Assembly (NCBI RefSeq): GCF_947496995.1 | Contig: NZ_CANMFD010000005.1 | Span: 310,001 to 374,000, forward strand | DNA: 64,000 nucleotides | DNA from: an uncultured Roseibium sp. | GTDB lineage: Bacteria; Pseudomonadota; Alphaproteobacteria; Rhizobiales; Stappiaceae | Reading direction: 5' to 3' | Shown here: piece after piece, positions 16,742 through 24,807 of the stretch | Numbering within the stretch: position 1 is the first letter of the stretch | Layout of the letters: each line of letters opens with the position of its first letter | The notes under the pieces: model-generated | Database searches by the model: none | Seen by the model: the letters and a program-made list of their open reading frames with translations, nothing else | What the model was told of the DNA's origin: nothing | Position numbers and translations under genes: made by a program

Positions 16742-17203
16742 ATGTCAGTGACATTGAAAATCAACGGGGAAACGCGCACGCTCGATGCCGATCCCGACAG
16801 CCCGCTCTTGTGGGCACTGCGCGACGAACTCAAATTGACCGGCACCAAATTTGGTTGCGGCATCGCGTCGTGCGGCGCCTGCACCGTCCATCTGGACGGC
16901 ATGCCGATCAGATCCTGCCAGACCATGGTGGGAGACGTGGAAGACGCTGAAATCACCACAATCGAAGGGATCGACGGCAAGGCCGCCGAAGCCGTGCAGG
17001 CCGCCTGGCAGGAGCTGGACGTACCCCAATGCGGCTATTGTCAGTCCGGCCAGATCATGGCTGCGACCGCACTCCTGAGCGAGACGCGCAAGCCGACCGA
17101 CGAAGACATAGACTTCGCCATGGACGGCAACGTCTGCCGCTGCGCCACCTACGCCCGTATCCGCAAGGCAATCCACCTTGCATCCGACAAGATGGAGGGC
17201 TGA
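16742..17203 (+). CDS. iorA: Isoquinoline 1-oxidoreductase-type small subunit, [2Fe-2S] protein
   Basis: The 153-residue subunit has the plant-type ferredoxin [2Fe-2S] motif in TKFGCGIASCGACTVHLDG, with a further Cys in IRSCQT (about residues 38-60). The second all-helical [2Fe-2S] domain has QCGYCQSGQIMAA and NVCRCATYARI (about 97-140). This is the electron-transfer subunit of molybdenum hydroxylases of the xanthine-oxidase family. AAAGGAG precedes ATG 16742. It is followed after 3 bp by the molybdopterin subunit gene. The name reflects subfamily resemblance; the true substrate may be an aldehyde or an N-heterocycle. Confidence 0.85.
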   Translation: MSVTLKINGETRTLDADPDSPLLWALRDELKLTGTKFGCGIASCGACTVHLDGMPIRSCQTMVGDVEDAEITTIEGIDGKAAEAVQAAWQELDVPQCGYCQSGQIMAATALLSETRKPTDEDIDFAMDGNVCRCATYARIRKAIHLASDKMEG

Positions 17204-17206
17204 GCC

Positions 17207-19393
17207 ATGTTGCATCTCCTGCAAAAACCTCTTGAGGCTGCTCAACCGAGCCGCCGCACCTTTCTGAAAGTGTCCGCGGGCACCATTGGCGGTCTCGTTC
17301 TGGCAATGAACCTGCCGCGATCGGCAGCGTCGGCGGCCGAAGGCGATTTCCTCCAGCCTTTCGTGCATATCCGGCCGGACAACACGGTTGTGGTGCTGTC
17401 GAAGCATCTGGACAAGGGCCAGGGAACGGCGTCCGGTCTCGCGACGCTCGTTGCCGACGAACTTGATGCGGCGCACGATCAGGTCAGGGTCGAGTTCGCG
17501 CCATCGAATCCGCAGCTCTACGCCAACACGCTGTTCGGCGTTCAGGGTACGGGCGGCTCCACGGCCATGGCCAACTCCTTCATGCAGTACCGCCAGGCGG
17601 GCGCTGCGGCCAAGGCGATGATTGTCGCCGCAGCCGCGAAGGACTGGGGCGTGCCTGCTTCGGAAATCACCGTATCCGACGGTGTCGTCTCGCACGGGTC
17701 CGGCAAGTCCGCGACGCTGGGCGACCTGGCCGGCCTTGCCGCCGGTGAAGAGGTTCCGGCCGAGCCGGTGCTGAAGACACCGGACCAGTGGGTCTATATC
17801 GGCAAGTCCTTTCCGCGCCTCGACGTGAAGAACAAGACGGTCGGTGCGCCGAACACCTACACCATGGATTTCCAGCGGGACGGCCTTCTGGTGGCGACCG
17901 TCGCCAGGGCGCCGCGCTTTGGCGGCAAGGTGAAGTCGTTCGACGCGAGCGAAGCCAGGAAAGTGCCCGGCGTCGTCAATGTGCTGGAGCTTCCGAACGG
18001 CGTCGCCGTGGTCGCCGAAAGCACATGGCCGGCGATCAAGGGCCGGTCGCTGCTGGAAATCGAATGGGATGACAGCGGGGCGGAGACCCGGTCGAGCGAC
18101 GCCATGATCGCCGAGCTCAAGGAGATGACGGCACAGCCGGGCGTAAAGGTGCGCGAAGACGGTGACGTCGATGCGGTCCTTGAAGCCTCGGCGAAGGTGA
18201 TCGAGGCCGACTATGATTTCCCTTTCCTGGCACATGGAGCCATGGAGCCGCTCGACATCGCTATGATGTTCGACGGTGAGACCGCGGAACTCTGGTTCGG
18301 ATCCCAGATCCAGACCATCGATCATAACGTTGCGGCCACGGTGCTTGGCATCCCGTTCCAGAACGTCAGGATCAACACGCTCTGGGCAGGCGGTTCCTTC
18401 GGCCGGCGGGCCCAGGCCGATGCCCATCCCGTCGTCGAGATCGCGATGCTGGCCAAGGCGATGCAGGCAGACGGAATGGAGCCCGCACCGGTGAAGATCG
18501 TCTGGACCCGAGAGGACGACATGGCGGGCGGCTATTACCGGCCAATGTCGGCTCACAGGATCAGGGTTGGCCTCGACGCCGACAACAACGTCACGGCGTT
18601 CAAGTACAACATCGCGGCGAAATCGATCGTCAAGGGCACCGCGTTCGAGGCGATGCTCATGAAGGATGGCGTCGACCACAACATGACCGAGGGTGCGCAT
18701 GACACGTCCTATGCCCTTGGGCTGATGAACATGGACCAGACGTTTCAGGAAACGCAGGTCCCGGTTCTGTGGTGGCGGTCGGTCGGGCATACCCACACGG
18801 CCTACGTCATGGAAACCATGATCGACCGGCTGGCGAAGGAAGCCGGCAAGGATCCGGTCGCCTACCGGCTGGAGATGATCCGGGACGATCCGCGGAAGGC
18901 GAATGTCCTGAAGCTGGCTGCGGATAAGGCGGGCTGGGATCAGCCGCCGGGCGACGGCCGTTACCGGGGCGTCGCCGTGCACAAGTCCTTCGGCTCCTAC
19001 GTGGCGGAAGTGGCGGAAATCTCGTTCCGCGACGACGGTACGGTGAAGGTCGAGAAGGTGACCGCCGCGGTGGATTGCGGCACGCCGATCAATCCGGACA
19101 ACATCGTTGCCCAGGTGGAAGGTGGTATCGGCTACGGCCTCGGTGCGATCCTGCGCAATCAGGTCACGCTGGTGGACGGAGTGGTGGAGGAAACCAACTT
19201 CGATACCTACGAGCCGCTGCGGATGTCCGACATGCCGGAAGTCGAGGTGCATATCGTCGCCTCGAACGAGCCGCCGACCGGCATTGGCGAACCCGGAACG
19301 CCTCCAATCGGCCCGGCCGTCGCGAATGCCATCGCTGCGGCGAAAGGCGACTGGATCACGAGCTTGCCGTTGTCGAAGGCAGGACTTGTGTAA
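17207..19393 (+). CDS. iorB: Molybdopterin-binding large subunit, IorB/xanthine dehydrogenase family
   Basis: The 728-residue protein has a twin-arginine-type signal in its N-terminus (SRRTFLKVSAGTIGG). This fits export of the folded IorAB complex, as is usual for this subgroup. It then shows the molybdopterin-binding regions, including GVQGTGGSTAMANSF, the AHGAMEPL segment and WAGGSFGRR. The C-terminal GIGEPGTPPIGPAVANAIAAA carries the catalytic glutamate. With IorA it should hydroxylate an aldehyde or N-heteroaromatic, passing electrons to a cytochrome; no cytochrome or FAD subunit gene is adjacent. The likely regulator is the divergent TetR. A strong terminator follows at 19414. Confidence 0.87.
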   Translation: MLHLLQKPLEAAQPSRRTFLKVSAGTIGGLVLAMNLPRSAASAAEGDFLQPFVHIRPDNTVVVLSKHLDKGQGTASGLATLVADELDAAHDQVRVEFAPSNPQLYANTLFGVQGTGGSTAMANSFMQYRQAGAAAKAMIVAAAAKDWGVPASEITVSDGVVSHGSGKSATLGDLAGLAAGEEVPAEPVLKTPDQWVYIGKSFPRLDVKNKTVGAPNTYTMDFQRDGLLVATVARAPRFGGKVKSFDASEARKVPGVVNVLELPNGVAVVAESTWPAIKGRSLLEIEWDDSGAETRSSDAMIAELKEMTAQPGVKVREDGDVDAVLEASAKVIEADYDFPFLAHGAMEPLDIAMMFDGETAELWFGSQIQTIDHNVAATVLGIPFQNVRINTLWAGGSFGRRAQADAHPVVEIAMLAKAMQADGMEPAPVKIVWTREDDMAGGYYRPMSAHRIRVGLDADNNVTAFKYNIAAKSIVKGTAFEAMLMKDGVDHNMTEGAHDTSYALGLMNMDQTFQETQVPVLWWRSVGHTHTAYVMETMIDRLAKEAGKDPVAYRLEMIRDDPRKANVLKLAADKAGWDQPPGDGRYRGVAVHKSFGSYVAEVAEISFRDDGTVKVEKVTAAVDCGTPINPDNIVAQVEGGIGYGLGAILRNQVTLVDGVVEETNFDTYEPLRMSDMPEVEVHIVASNEPPTGIGEPGTPPIGPAVANAIAAAKGDWITSLPLSKAGLV

Positions 19394-19413
19394 GTTGAAA
19401 CGCGTTTGAAACG

Positions 19414-19441
19414 AAAAAAGCCGCCTTCGGGCGGCTTTTTT
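19414..19441. terminator. Bidirectional intrinsic terminator after iorB
   Basis: GCCGCC (19420-19425), loop TTCG and GGCGGC (19430-19435) are flanked by six A and six T. It can serve iorB on the plus strand and rlmN on the minus strand. Confidence 0.9.
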
Positions 19442-19531
19442 GCATGTTTGGCACCTGAAACATCGCGGTTCATGAAACGCGGCTGGAAAAAGCGATGCGG
19501 TTCGCCCGAAGGGAAACTCTGGCTCGACTGC

Positions 19532-20755
19532 CTACGCCTGGGCCGCCAGTGCGTCCCGGTCTTTCTTGCGCATGCGTTCGGATGCCGACTTGAGCTGGCC
19601 GCAAGCGGCGAAGATGTCGCGGCCGCGCGGGGTGCGGATGGGGGAGGCATAGCCGGCGCGGTTGACGATGTCGGCGAATTCCTCGATGCGATCCCAGTCG
19701 GAACATTCGTATTCGGAGCCCGGCCAAGGGTTGAACGGAATCAGGTTGATCTTGGCCGGAATGCCCTTCAGCAGTCGGACCAGATCCAGTGCGTCCTTGT
19801 TGCTGTCGTTGATGCCCTTCAGCATCACGTATTCGAAGGTGATGCGCTTGGCGTTGGACAGGCCCGGGTAGTTGCGGCAGGCGTCCAGCAGGGCTGCGAT
19901 GTTCCATTTCTTGTTGATCGGCACCAGAACGTCACGCAGCTCGTCGCGGACCGCATGCAGGGAGATCGCCAGCATGCAGCCGATTTCGTCGCCCGTGCGG
20001 AAAATTTCCGGAACGACGCCGGAGGTCGACAGGGTAATGCGCCGCTTGGAGAGAGACAGGCCGTCGCCGTCGGAGGCGATCAGAAGCGCCTTTTTCACGT
20101 TCTCGAAATTGTAGAGCGGCTCGCCCATGCCCATCATCACGACATTGGTGACCAGCCGGCCCTCGGACGGAACAATCGCCCCCTGCGGCGTGTGGGCTTC
20201 CGGAAAATCGCCGAGGCGGTCGCGCGCCAGAAGGATCTGCGAGAGGACTTCCTCCGCGGTCAGATTACGGACCAGCTTCTGGGTGCCGGTGTGACAGAAG
20301 GTACAGGTCAGTGTGCAACCGACCTGGGAGGAAACACACAGCGTTCCCCGGCCTTCTTCGGGAATATAGACGGTTTCGACCTCGACCGGGCGGCCGGCGC
20401 CGCGCGGGGGAAAGCGGAACAGCCATTTGCGCGTGCCGTCGACGGAAATCTGCTCGGAAACGATCTCCGGACGGGCGATCGAGAAATTCTCGGCAAGCTT
20501 CTGGCGCAGGTCCTTGGCGATGTTGGTCATCTGCGCGAAATCGGAGACGCCACGCACATACAGCCAATGCCAGAGCTGGGAGGCTCGCATCCGCCATTGT
20601 TTCTGCGGTACGCCGATGGTGCCGAGCGCTTCGCCCAGTTCTTCGCGGCTGAGGCCGACAAGCACCGGCTTTTCCTCGCCCGGCAGCAGGGATGCTGCGG
20701 CTGGAACGGTCGGCGCGTTCGGATTGTCCCGCGCGATATCGAGCGTAATCGCCAT
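19532..20755 (-). CDS. rlmN: 23S rRNA/tRNA (adenine C2) methyltransferase RlmN
   Basis: The 407-residue radical-SAM enzyme has the cluster motif CTFCHTGTQ with CxxxCxxC spacing ([11 protein letters not shown], near residue 148). It also has the conserved [13 protein letters not shown] segment, and SSQVGC just before the cluster. The second catalytic cysteine expected near the C-terminus is present in [13 protein letters not shown] or a nearby cysteine. It methylates A2503 of 23S rRNA and A37 of some tRNAs. The N-terminal 60 residues precede the family's usual GxxxxxWxWLY segment ([11 protein letters not shown]). It is transcribed alone, towards the terminator at 19414. Confidence 0.95.
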   Translation of the reverse strand: MAITLDIARDNPNAPTVPAAASLLPGEEKPVLVGLSREELGEALGTIGVPQKQWRMRASQLWHWLYVRGVSDFAQMTNIAKDLRQKLAENFSIARPEIVSEQISVDGTRKWLFRFPPRGAGRPVEVETVYIPEEGRGTLCVSSQVGCTLTCTFCHTGTQKLVRNLTAEEVLSQILLARDRLGDFPEAHTPQGAIVPSEGRLVTNVVMMGMGEPLYNFENVKKALLIASDGDGLSLSKRRITLSTSGVVPEIFRTGDEIGCMLAISLHAVRDELRDVLVPINKKWNIAALLDACRNYPGLSNAKRITFEYVMLKGINDSNKDALDLVRLLKGIPAKINLIPFNPWPGSEYECSDWDRIEEFADIVNRAGYASPIRTPRGRDIFAACGQLKSASERMRKKDRDALAAQA

Positions 20756-21086
20756 GTCGTGATCCGTTTTCCTGTCCGGCGCTTTTCGTGGCGTATCCAG
20801 TTCGGTGGATGCGGCAGCCGGTCACCTGATCGTCAGACTTCCGACCAGCAGGAAACGGAAGTCAGAAAGTCGATCGATTTATAAAATGTCGGAGCATCCT
20901 GTCTGCGCTCAATCGAACGCGGCATGCTCAAGCCGTTTCCAAAACCACAAACGCCGGTAAAAATCAAGTTTTCCGGCTGCATTGGTGCCATGCGGCCAGC
21001 GGACCCATGCATGCCGAAAAGCCCGGCGAAGGCGCCAGAAGCGTCCTGCCGGGTCAATGTCGTGAACGTGGGATAGGCCTTGCCGG
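20756..21086. other. Intergenic region upstream of rlmN
   Basis: No gene is supported. Short frames here lack ribosome binding sites and family resemblance. The region should contain the rlmN promoter and the 3' end of the ialB-like transcript. Confidence 0.5.
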
Positions 21087-21596
21087 TTACTGGCAGGCCT
21101 GGCTGGCGGTATTGATCGCTGCCGTAACACCGGAAAGCGAGAACTTGTAGGTCGTCCGGGTGCCGCGACTGGATTCCCCATTCACGCTCATTTCCCGGCC
21201 TGCCTTCATGGCGGCGACAAGCTGAGCCTCTGTCGCGGCATTTTCCACCCAGGCACCGTCATTGTTGGTGAACAGCGTGAAGTTCGTGCCGTCGATATCG
21301 ACCGACACCGAGGACTTGTCCTTGAAGGGGTAACCGACAAGCAGGCTCGGCTCCGAGCTGACACCTTCTGCCGGGCGGCTCGTCACGAAGAAAAAGACAT
21401 CCCCGTGATTGCGATCCCCGGGAAGCAAGGTGGTCGGCTTGGTCAACGCGTAGCAGACCTTGCCGCTGCCGCTTGTCAGCGCATAGGCCGCCCAGTCGTT
21501 GTGCTGCTTCAGAAGCGTCGGGGTTTGCGCGAAAGCCACTGCACTCGAAACGGCCAGACCTGCAAGGGCTAGAACCAGCGATTTTGCTTTCATCAT
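21087..21596 (-). CDS. Invasion-associated locus B (IalB) family secreted protein
   Basis: The protein of about 169 residues has a signal peptide (KAKSLVLALAGLAVSSAVAFAQ) followed by an IalB domain. Features are NDWAAYALTSGSGKVCYALTKPT, the VFFFVTSRPAEGVSSEPSLLVGYPFK strand region and the final cysteine pair partner near QACQ. IalB was named for a Bartonella protein. Most alphaproteobacterial homologues are periplasmic proteins of unknown function, not invasins. An ATG pair (21596, 21593) follows a GTG at 21602; I chose the first ATG. It is a single-gene unit. Confidence 0.85.
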   Translation of the reverse strand: MMKAKSLVLALAGLAVSSAVAFAQTPTLLKQHNDWAAYALTSGSGKVCYALTKPTTLLPGDRNHGDVFFFVTSRPAEGVSSEPSLLVGYPFKDKSSVSVDIDGTNFTLFTNNDGAWVENAATEAQLVAAMKAGREMSVNGESSRGTRTTYKFSLSGVTAAINTASQACQ

Positions 21597-21915
21597 CTCC
21601 ACACCGTTTGGCTTTGAGTTTCCGTCGAATTCAATTCAATTGCCGTCTGACATATAAACCTTGCTTTAATGATAACTTAAAGCGGGTTACGAAAGGGTTG
21701 AAGCCGTGGCAATTGGTTTTTTGAATTTTTCGTCGCTCTTTTTCTCATGTCAGGGCGCGGGCCGTCGGAACGGGTCCGGTTCCCGGATCGTCCCACAGCC
21801 TGTTGCGGTTAATCACGGCAACAGTGTGGCGGTGTGCCTCAACCCCCTTTCGAAAACCGGCGAACGTGTTAAAGATCGATCAGGACCGTTGGCTCGGCAG
21901 GGAGTTTGATAACCG
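21597..21915. other. Intergenic region upstream of the ECF sigma gene
   Basis: It contains no supported gene. GGAAC at 21767-21771 followed after 17 bp by CGTC at 21789-21792 resembles an alphaproteobacterial EcfG (general stress) promoter and points towards the sigma factor gene. The match is imperfect (consensus ends CGTT). Confidence 0.35.
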
Positions 21916-22482
21916 TTGGCGAATGCGCAGTATTTTTCCGATCTCATCGTCAAGGTCGCGGCGGAGCGGGACAAGGCTGCCTTCGTTGAACTGTTCGATC
22001 ATTTCGCTCCGCGCCTGAAGGGCTACCTGATGAAACAGGGCGCGGACAATGCCGTTGCAGAGGAAGTTGCGCAGGACGTGATGGTCACGCTCTGGCGCAA
22101 GGCGGATCTTTTCGATCCGGGTAAATCCTCCGCCAGCACCTGGCTTTTCCGTATTGCCCGAAACCGCCGTATTGACCGACTACGGCGGCAAAAGACTGCG
22201 GAACTCAATCCGGACGAACCAGCGCTTCAACCGGCGCCGTTGCCGGATGTCGCCGACGAAATGGATGCACGCCTGCGGGAAACCCGCGTCCGGGCCGCGC
22301 TGGAACAACTGCCCGAGGACCAGCGGCAGGTGGTCCGGCTGGCCTTTTTCATCGGGCAGTCGCACAGCGAAATCGCCGATCAGACAGGACTGCCGCTCGG
22401 AACGGTCAAATCCCGAATCCGCCTTGCCTTCGGCAGGTTGCGCCAGCTGCTGGAAACCGATGCGGCCGTCGATGTGGATTAG
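21916..22482 (+). CDS. ECF-type RNA polymerase sigma factor
   Basis: The 188-residue protein has region 2 at about residues 25-95 (LFDHFAPRLKGYLMKQG, AEEVAQDVMVTLWRKA, TWLFRIARNRRIDRLRR) and region 4 at about 125-180 (LEQLPEDQRQVVRLAFFIGQSHSEIADQTGLPLGTVKSRIRLAFGRLR). The alanine/proline-rich linker between them is typical of sigma factors of the RpoE type. The start appears to be TTG at 21916. No anti-sigma gene follows; instead the frame overlaps the VanX-like dipeptidase gene by 11 bp. How this factor is held inactive is therefore not apparent. Confidence 0.9.
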   Translation: MANAQYFSDLIVKVAAERDKAAFVELFDHFAPRLKGYLMKQGADNAVAEEVAQDVMVTLWRKADLFDPGKSSASTWLFRIARNRRIDRLRRQKTAELNPDEPALQPAPLPDVADEMDARLRETRVRAALEQLPEDQRQVVRLAFFIGQSHSEIADQTGLPLGTVKSRIRLAFGRLRQLLETDAAVDVD

Positions 22483-23197
22483 GCGGTTTGTCGTAGCCGG
22501 TCTGATTTTCTGCGCAGGGATCTCCAACGCAGCCTCGGATGCGTTGCCGCGCGGGTTCGTTTATCTGCGCGATGCCGTTCCCGATATCAGCCAGGACATG
22601 CGTTACGCGAGCCGTGACAATTTCATGCGCAAGCGCCTGCCCGGCTACGGGGCCCGGGAATGCGTTTTGACGCAAGACGCGGCAAAGGCGCTCGGCAAGG
22701 TTCAGAACGCCGCCGTGAGCGCGGGTTACTCGCTCGTCGTCTTCGATTGCTACCGGCCGCAACAGGCCGTTGACGCCATGGTGGCCTGGGTCAATTCCGG
22801 CAAGGGGACAGACCCCGCGTATTACCCGAACGTGTCGCGCGCGCACCTGATCCGGCAGGGTTATATCGGCGCGAAAAGCAGTCACGCCGGAGGGTCCACC
22901 GTCGATGTTTCCCTGGAACTGCTTTCCGGCTCGGGCCCAAAGCCCGATACCCCGTCTGCCTGTGCCCGCAAGGACAGGGAGACCGCAGATTTCGGCACTC
23001 CCTTCGACTGCTTCGACCCAGCCAGCCGGACGGGATCAAAGGCCGTGGCGGTCTCTGCCCAGAACATGCGCCGGACACTCGTCGCCCTGATGCAACGCGG
23101 CGGTTTCCGGAATTATCCGGGAGAGTGGTGGCATTTCACCCTTCAAGGGGAACCGTTTCCCGGCAAGGCTTTCGATTTCACGATCGAACGCAGGTAG
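22472..23197 (+). CDS. VanX-like D-Ala-D-Ala dipeptidase (peptidase M15D), secreted
   Basis: The protein of about 241 residues has a signal peptide (MWIRRFVVAGLIFCAGISNAA). Zinc ligands of the M15 family appear in SSHAGGSTVDVSL (His and Asp, HxxxxxxD spacing) and GEWWHFTL (catalytic Glu and third ligand His). DCYRPQQAVDAM carries the conserved substrate-binding arginine. Family members cleave D-alanyl-D-alanine or related cell-wall dipeptides. An ATG at 22460 is an alternative start; 22472 gives the cleaner signal peptide. The overlap with the sigma factor gene implies co-translation, linking cell-wall dipeptide cleavage to a stress regulon (inference). Confidence 0.85.
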   Translation: MWIRRFVVAGLIFCAGISNAASDALPRGFVYLRDAVPDISQDMRYASRDNFMRKRLPGYGARECVLTQDAAKALGKVQNAAVSAGYSLVVFDCYRPQQAVDAMVAWVNSGKGTDPAYYPNVSRAHLIRQGYIGAKSSHAGGSTVDVSLELLSGSGPKPDTPSACARKDRETADFGTPFDCFDPASRTGSKAVAVSAQNMRRTLVALMQRGGFRNYPGEWWHFTLQGEPFPGKAFDFTIERR

Positions 23198-23236
23198 CGG
23201 CGATCGTATCGTGGTTTCTGTCGTCGACAGTCAGCA

Positions 23237-24580
23237 TCACTCGTCAAACAGAGGGATCACCTCGGAGATGGCCGTATCCTTGTATCTGGATCCGGGGAAA
23301 ACCGTCCCGATTTCGAATTCCAGCCACGCGGCCTCCACGGGCGTGTCGAAGACATAACGCTCGGCGCCCATCGTGTCGCTCAGGCGGAGGATCCGTGTCG
23401 TGCCGTCGGAAAGTGTGACGTTGGCGGTTCTGACGCGGGCGTTCTTTTGAAAGATGTCCCGGTTCTTGGCGTAACCGTTGACGATTTCGAAGCCCTGGAG
23501 CCATCTCGGCCGGTCGAAGGCCACCAGAACCTTTTCTCCTGCCCCTTCCCCGGAAACGCCTTCGACCCAGGCGGTGGATGTCTTGCCGTCGAACAAATTG
23601 CCCGGGCCGTATCGGTTGCCGTATTGCGGGTCGAGAACGGAACTGGCGCAGACCTGCAAGGCACCGCCGCCGGAGCGCGCCGGGCTGCATCTTTTCGCGG
23701 CGTAATCCGGCAGGGGGTTGTGACGGGCCGCTGTAAAGCTCTCGGTCCCTTTCTCCGATCCCGCGTTCCCGGAAGTGGGCGCCGGTGTGTATACGGCAAC
23801 AGACGGCTTGCCGCCCTCCGACTTTCCGCCGAAATAGAATTCACCGATGAGGGCCTCGTTCAGCCAGGGGAGCTGACGTTCGCCTGTCGATGTGTAGACG
23901 CTTTCGCGGACGCGGCCCATCAGATGGCGGACCTCCAGATCGGGTGTGCCGATCAGTCGGGCCAGCGCTTCGGTGAAGGGACTGTTGGAGCCGGCCCCGT
24001 CCAGCGCGACGTCGCCGGGGGCGGTGGCGAAGGCGATCATCATGCCTGCCGCGTTGGCTTCCAGCCGGGCGAGGCCGTTTGTGGTTCCCCGGGACAGGGA
24101 CCGCGGCAGGGGATTGTTGCGGCAAGCATCCAGGAAGACCAGCTTCAACCGTGCCCCGGAAGCGTCCATGATCTCCAGAAGGTCGTCGGCCTTGACCGCC
24201 TGGCCCGGAAGGTCCGTCGAGGCCAGGATCTCTGCATCCACCGGTAACAGCCAGTTGCGACCGTTCACCTGAACGCCGTGTCCGGCGTAAAACACCAGTG
24301 CGACGTCCGCTCCCTGCGCCCTGCGTCCGAACCGGGTGAGGCCATCGCGGAACGCCCGCCGGTCACCGTCGATGATGCGGACAACGTCGAAACCGAGCCC
24401 GGTGAGTTTCGAGGCCATCAGCTCGGCGTCATTGGAGGGGTTCGGCAGCGCGGGCATCCTCTGATAGGCGCCATTGCCGATAACCAGCGCGACCTTGCCG
24501 GCCGCATGCGTGGTCGAAGGCAAGGAAAACAGCAATGCCGTCAACCAGCAGCCGGTCACAATTCGGAAAAGGAAATTCAT
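23237..24580 (-). CDS. Secreted metacaspase (peptidase C14) with C-terminal carbohydrate-binding-like domain
   Basis: The protein of about 447 residues has a signal peptide (FLFRIVTGCWLTALLFSLPSTTHAA) and a caspase p20-type domain (about 27-260). The catalytic histidine is in VFYAGHGVQVNG and the cysteine in LVFLDACRNNPLP, so the dyad is intact. After a low-complexity linker, the C-terminal 150 residues (YGPGNLFDGKTSTAWVEGVSGEGAGEKVLVAF) resemble discoidin-like NADase-type glycan-binding domains. The combination suggests an exported protease targeted to a surface or glycan. ATG 24580 follows GGAG by 8 nt; an upstream in-frame ATG at 24604 lacks one. It is convergent with the VanX-like gene. 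Confidence 0.85.
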   Translation of the reverse strand: MNFLFRIVTGCWLTALLFSLPSTTHAAGKVALVIGNGAYQRMPALPNPSNDAELMASKLTGLGFDVVRIIDGDRRAFRDGLTRFGRRAQGADVALVFYAGHGVQVNGRNWLLPVDAEILASTDLPGQAVKADDLLEIMDASGARLKLVFLDACRNNPLPRSLSRGTTNGLARLEANAAGMMIAFATAPGDVALDGAGSNSPFTEALARLIGTPDLEVRHLMGRVRESVYTSTGERQLPWLNEALIGEFYFGGKSEGGKPSVAVYTPAPTSGNAGSEKGTESFTAARHNPLPDYAAKRCSPARSGGGALQVCASSVLDPQYGNRYGPGNLFDGKTSTAWVEGVSGEGAGEKVLVAFDRPRWLQGFEIVNGYAKNRDIFQKNARVRTANVTLSDGTTRILRLSDTMGAERYVFDTPVEAAWLEFEIGTVFPGSRYKDTAISEVIPLFDE

Positions 24581-24807
24581 TCGGGGTCTCCAGCAATGCG
24601 CCAAGAAAACCTTCTGGCGCCGGTTAAGGCAAGAGACATCTGCTTTGTGGTGGTCTCCAGGACTGAAATCATTCCGGAGATTTGGTCCAATTGAAGCCGG
24701 TTTCCGGCTGCTTTGATGCCAGTAAAGATTGCGTAGGACAGGAAACGCAAGTAAACTTCAGGGATTGCTGATTAAGACCTCCATTTCATTTCTTCTGGGA
24801 GGGAAAA

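Noticed and set aside
16745-19252. Minus-strand open frame of 835 codons across iorA and iorB
   Set aside because: Antisense to two genes with clear cofactor motifs; the product is histidine/arginine-rich with no recognisable domain.
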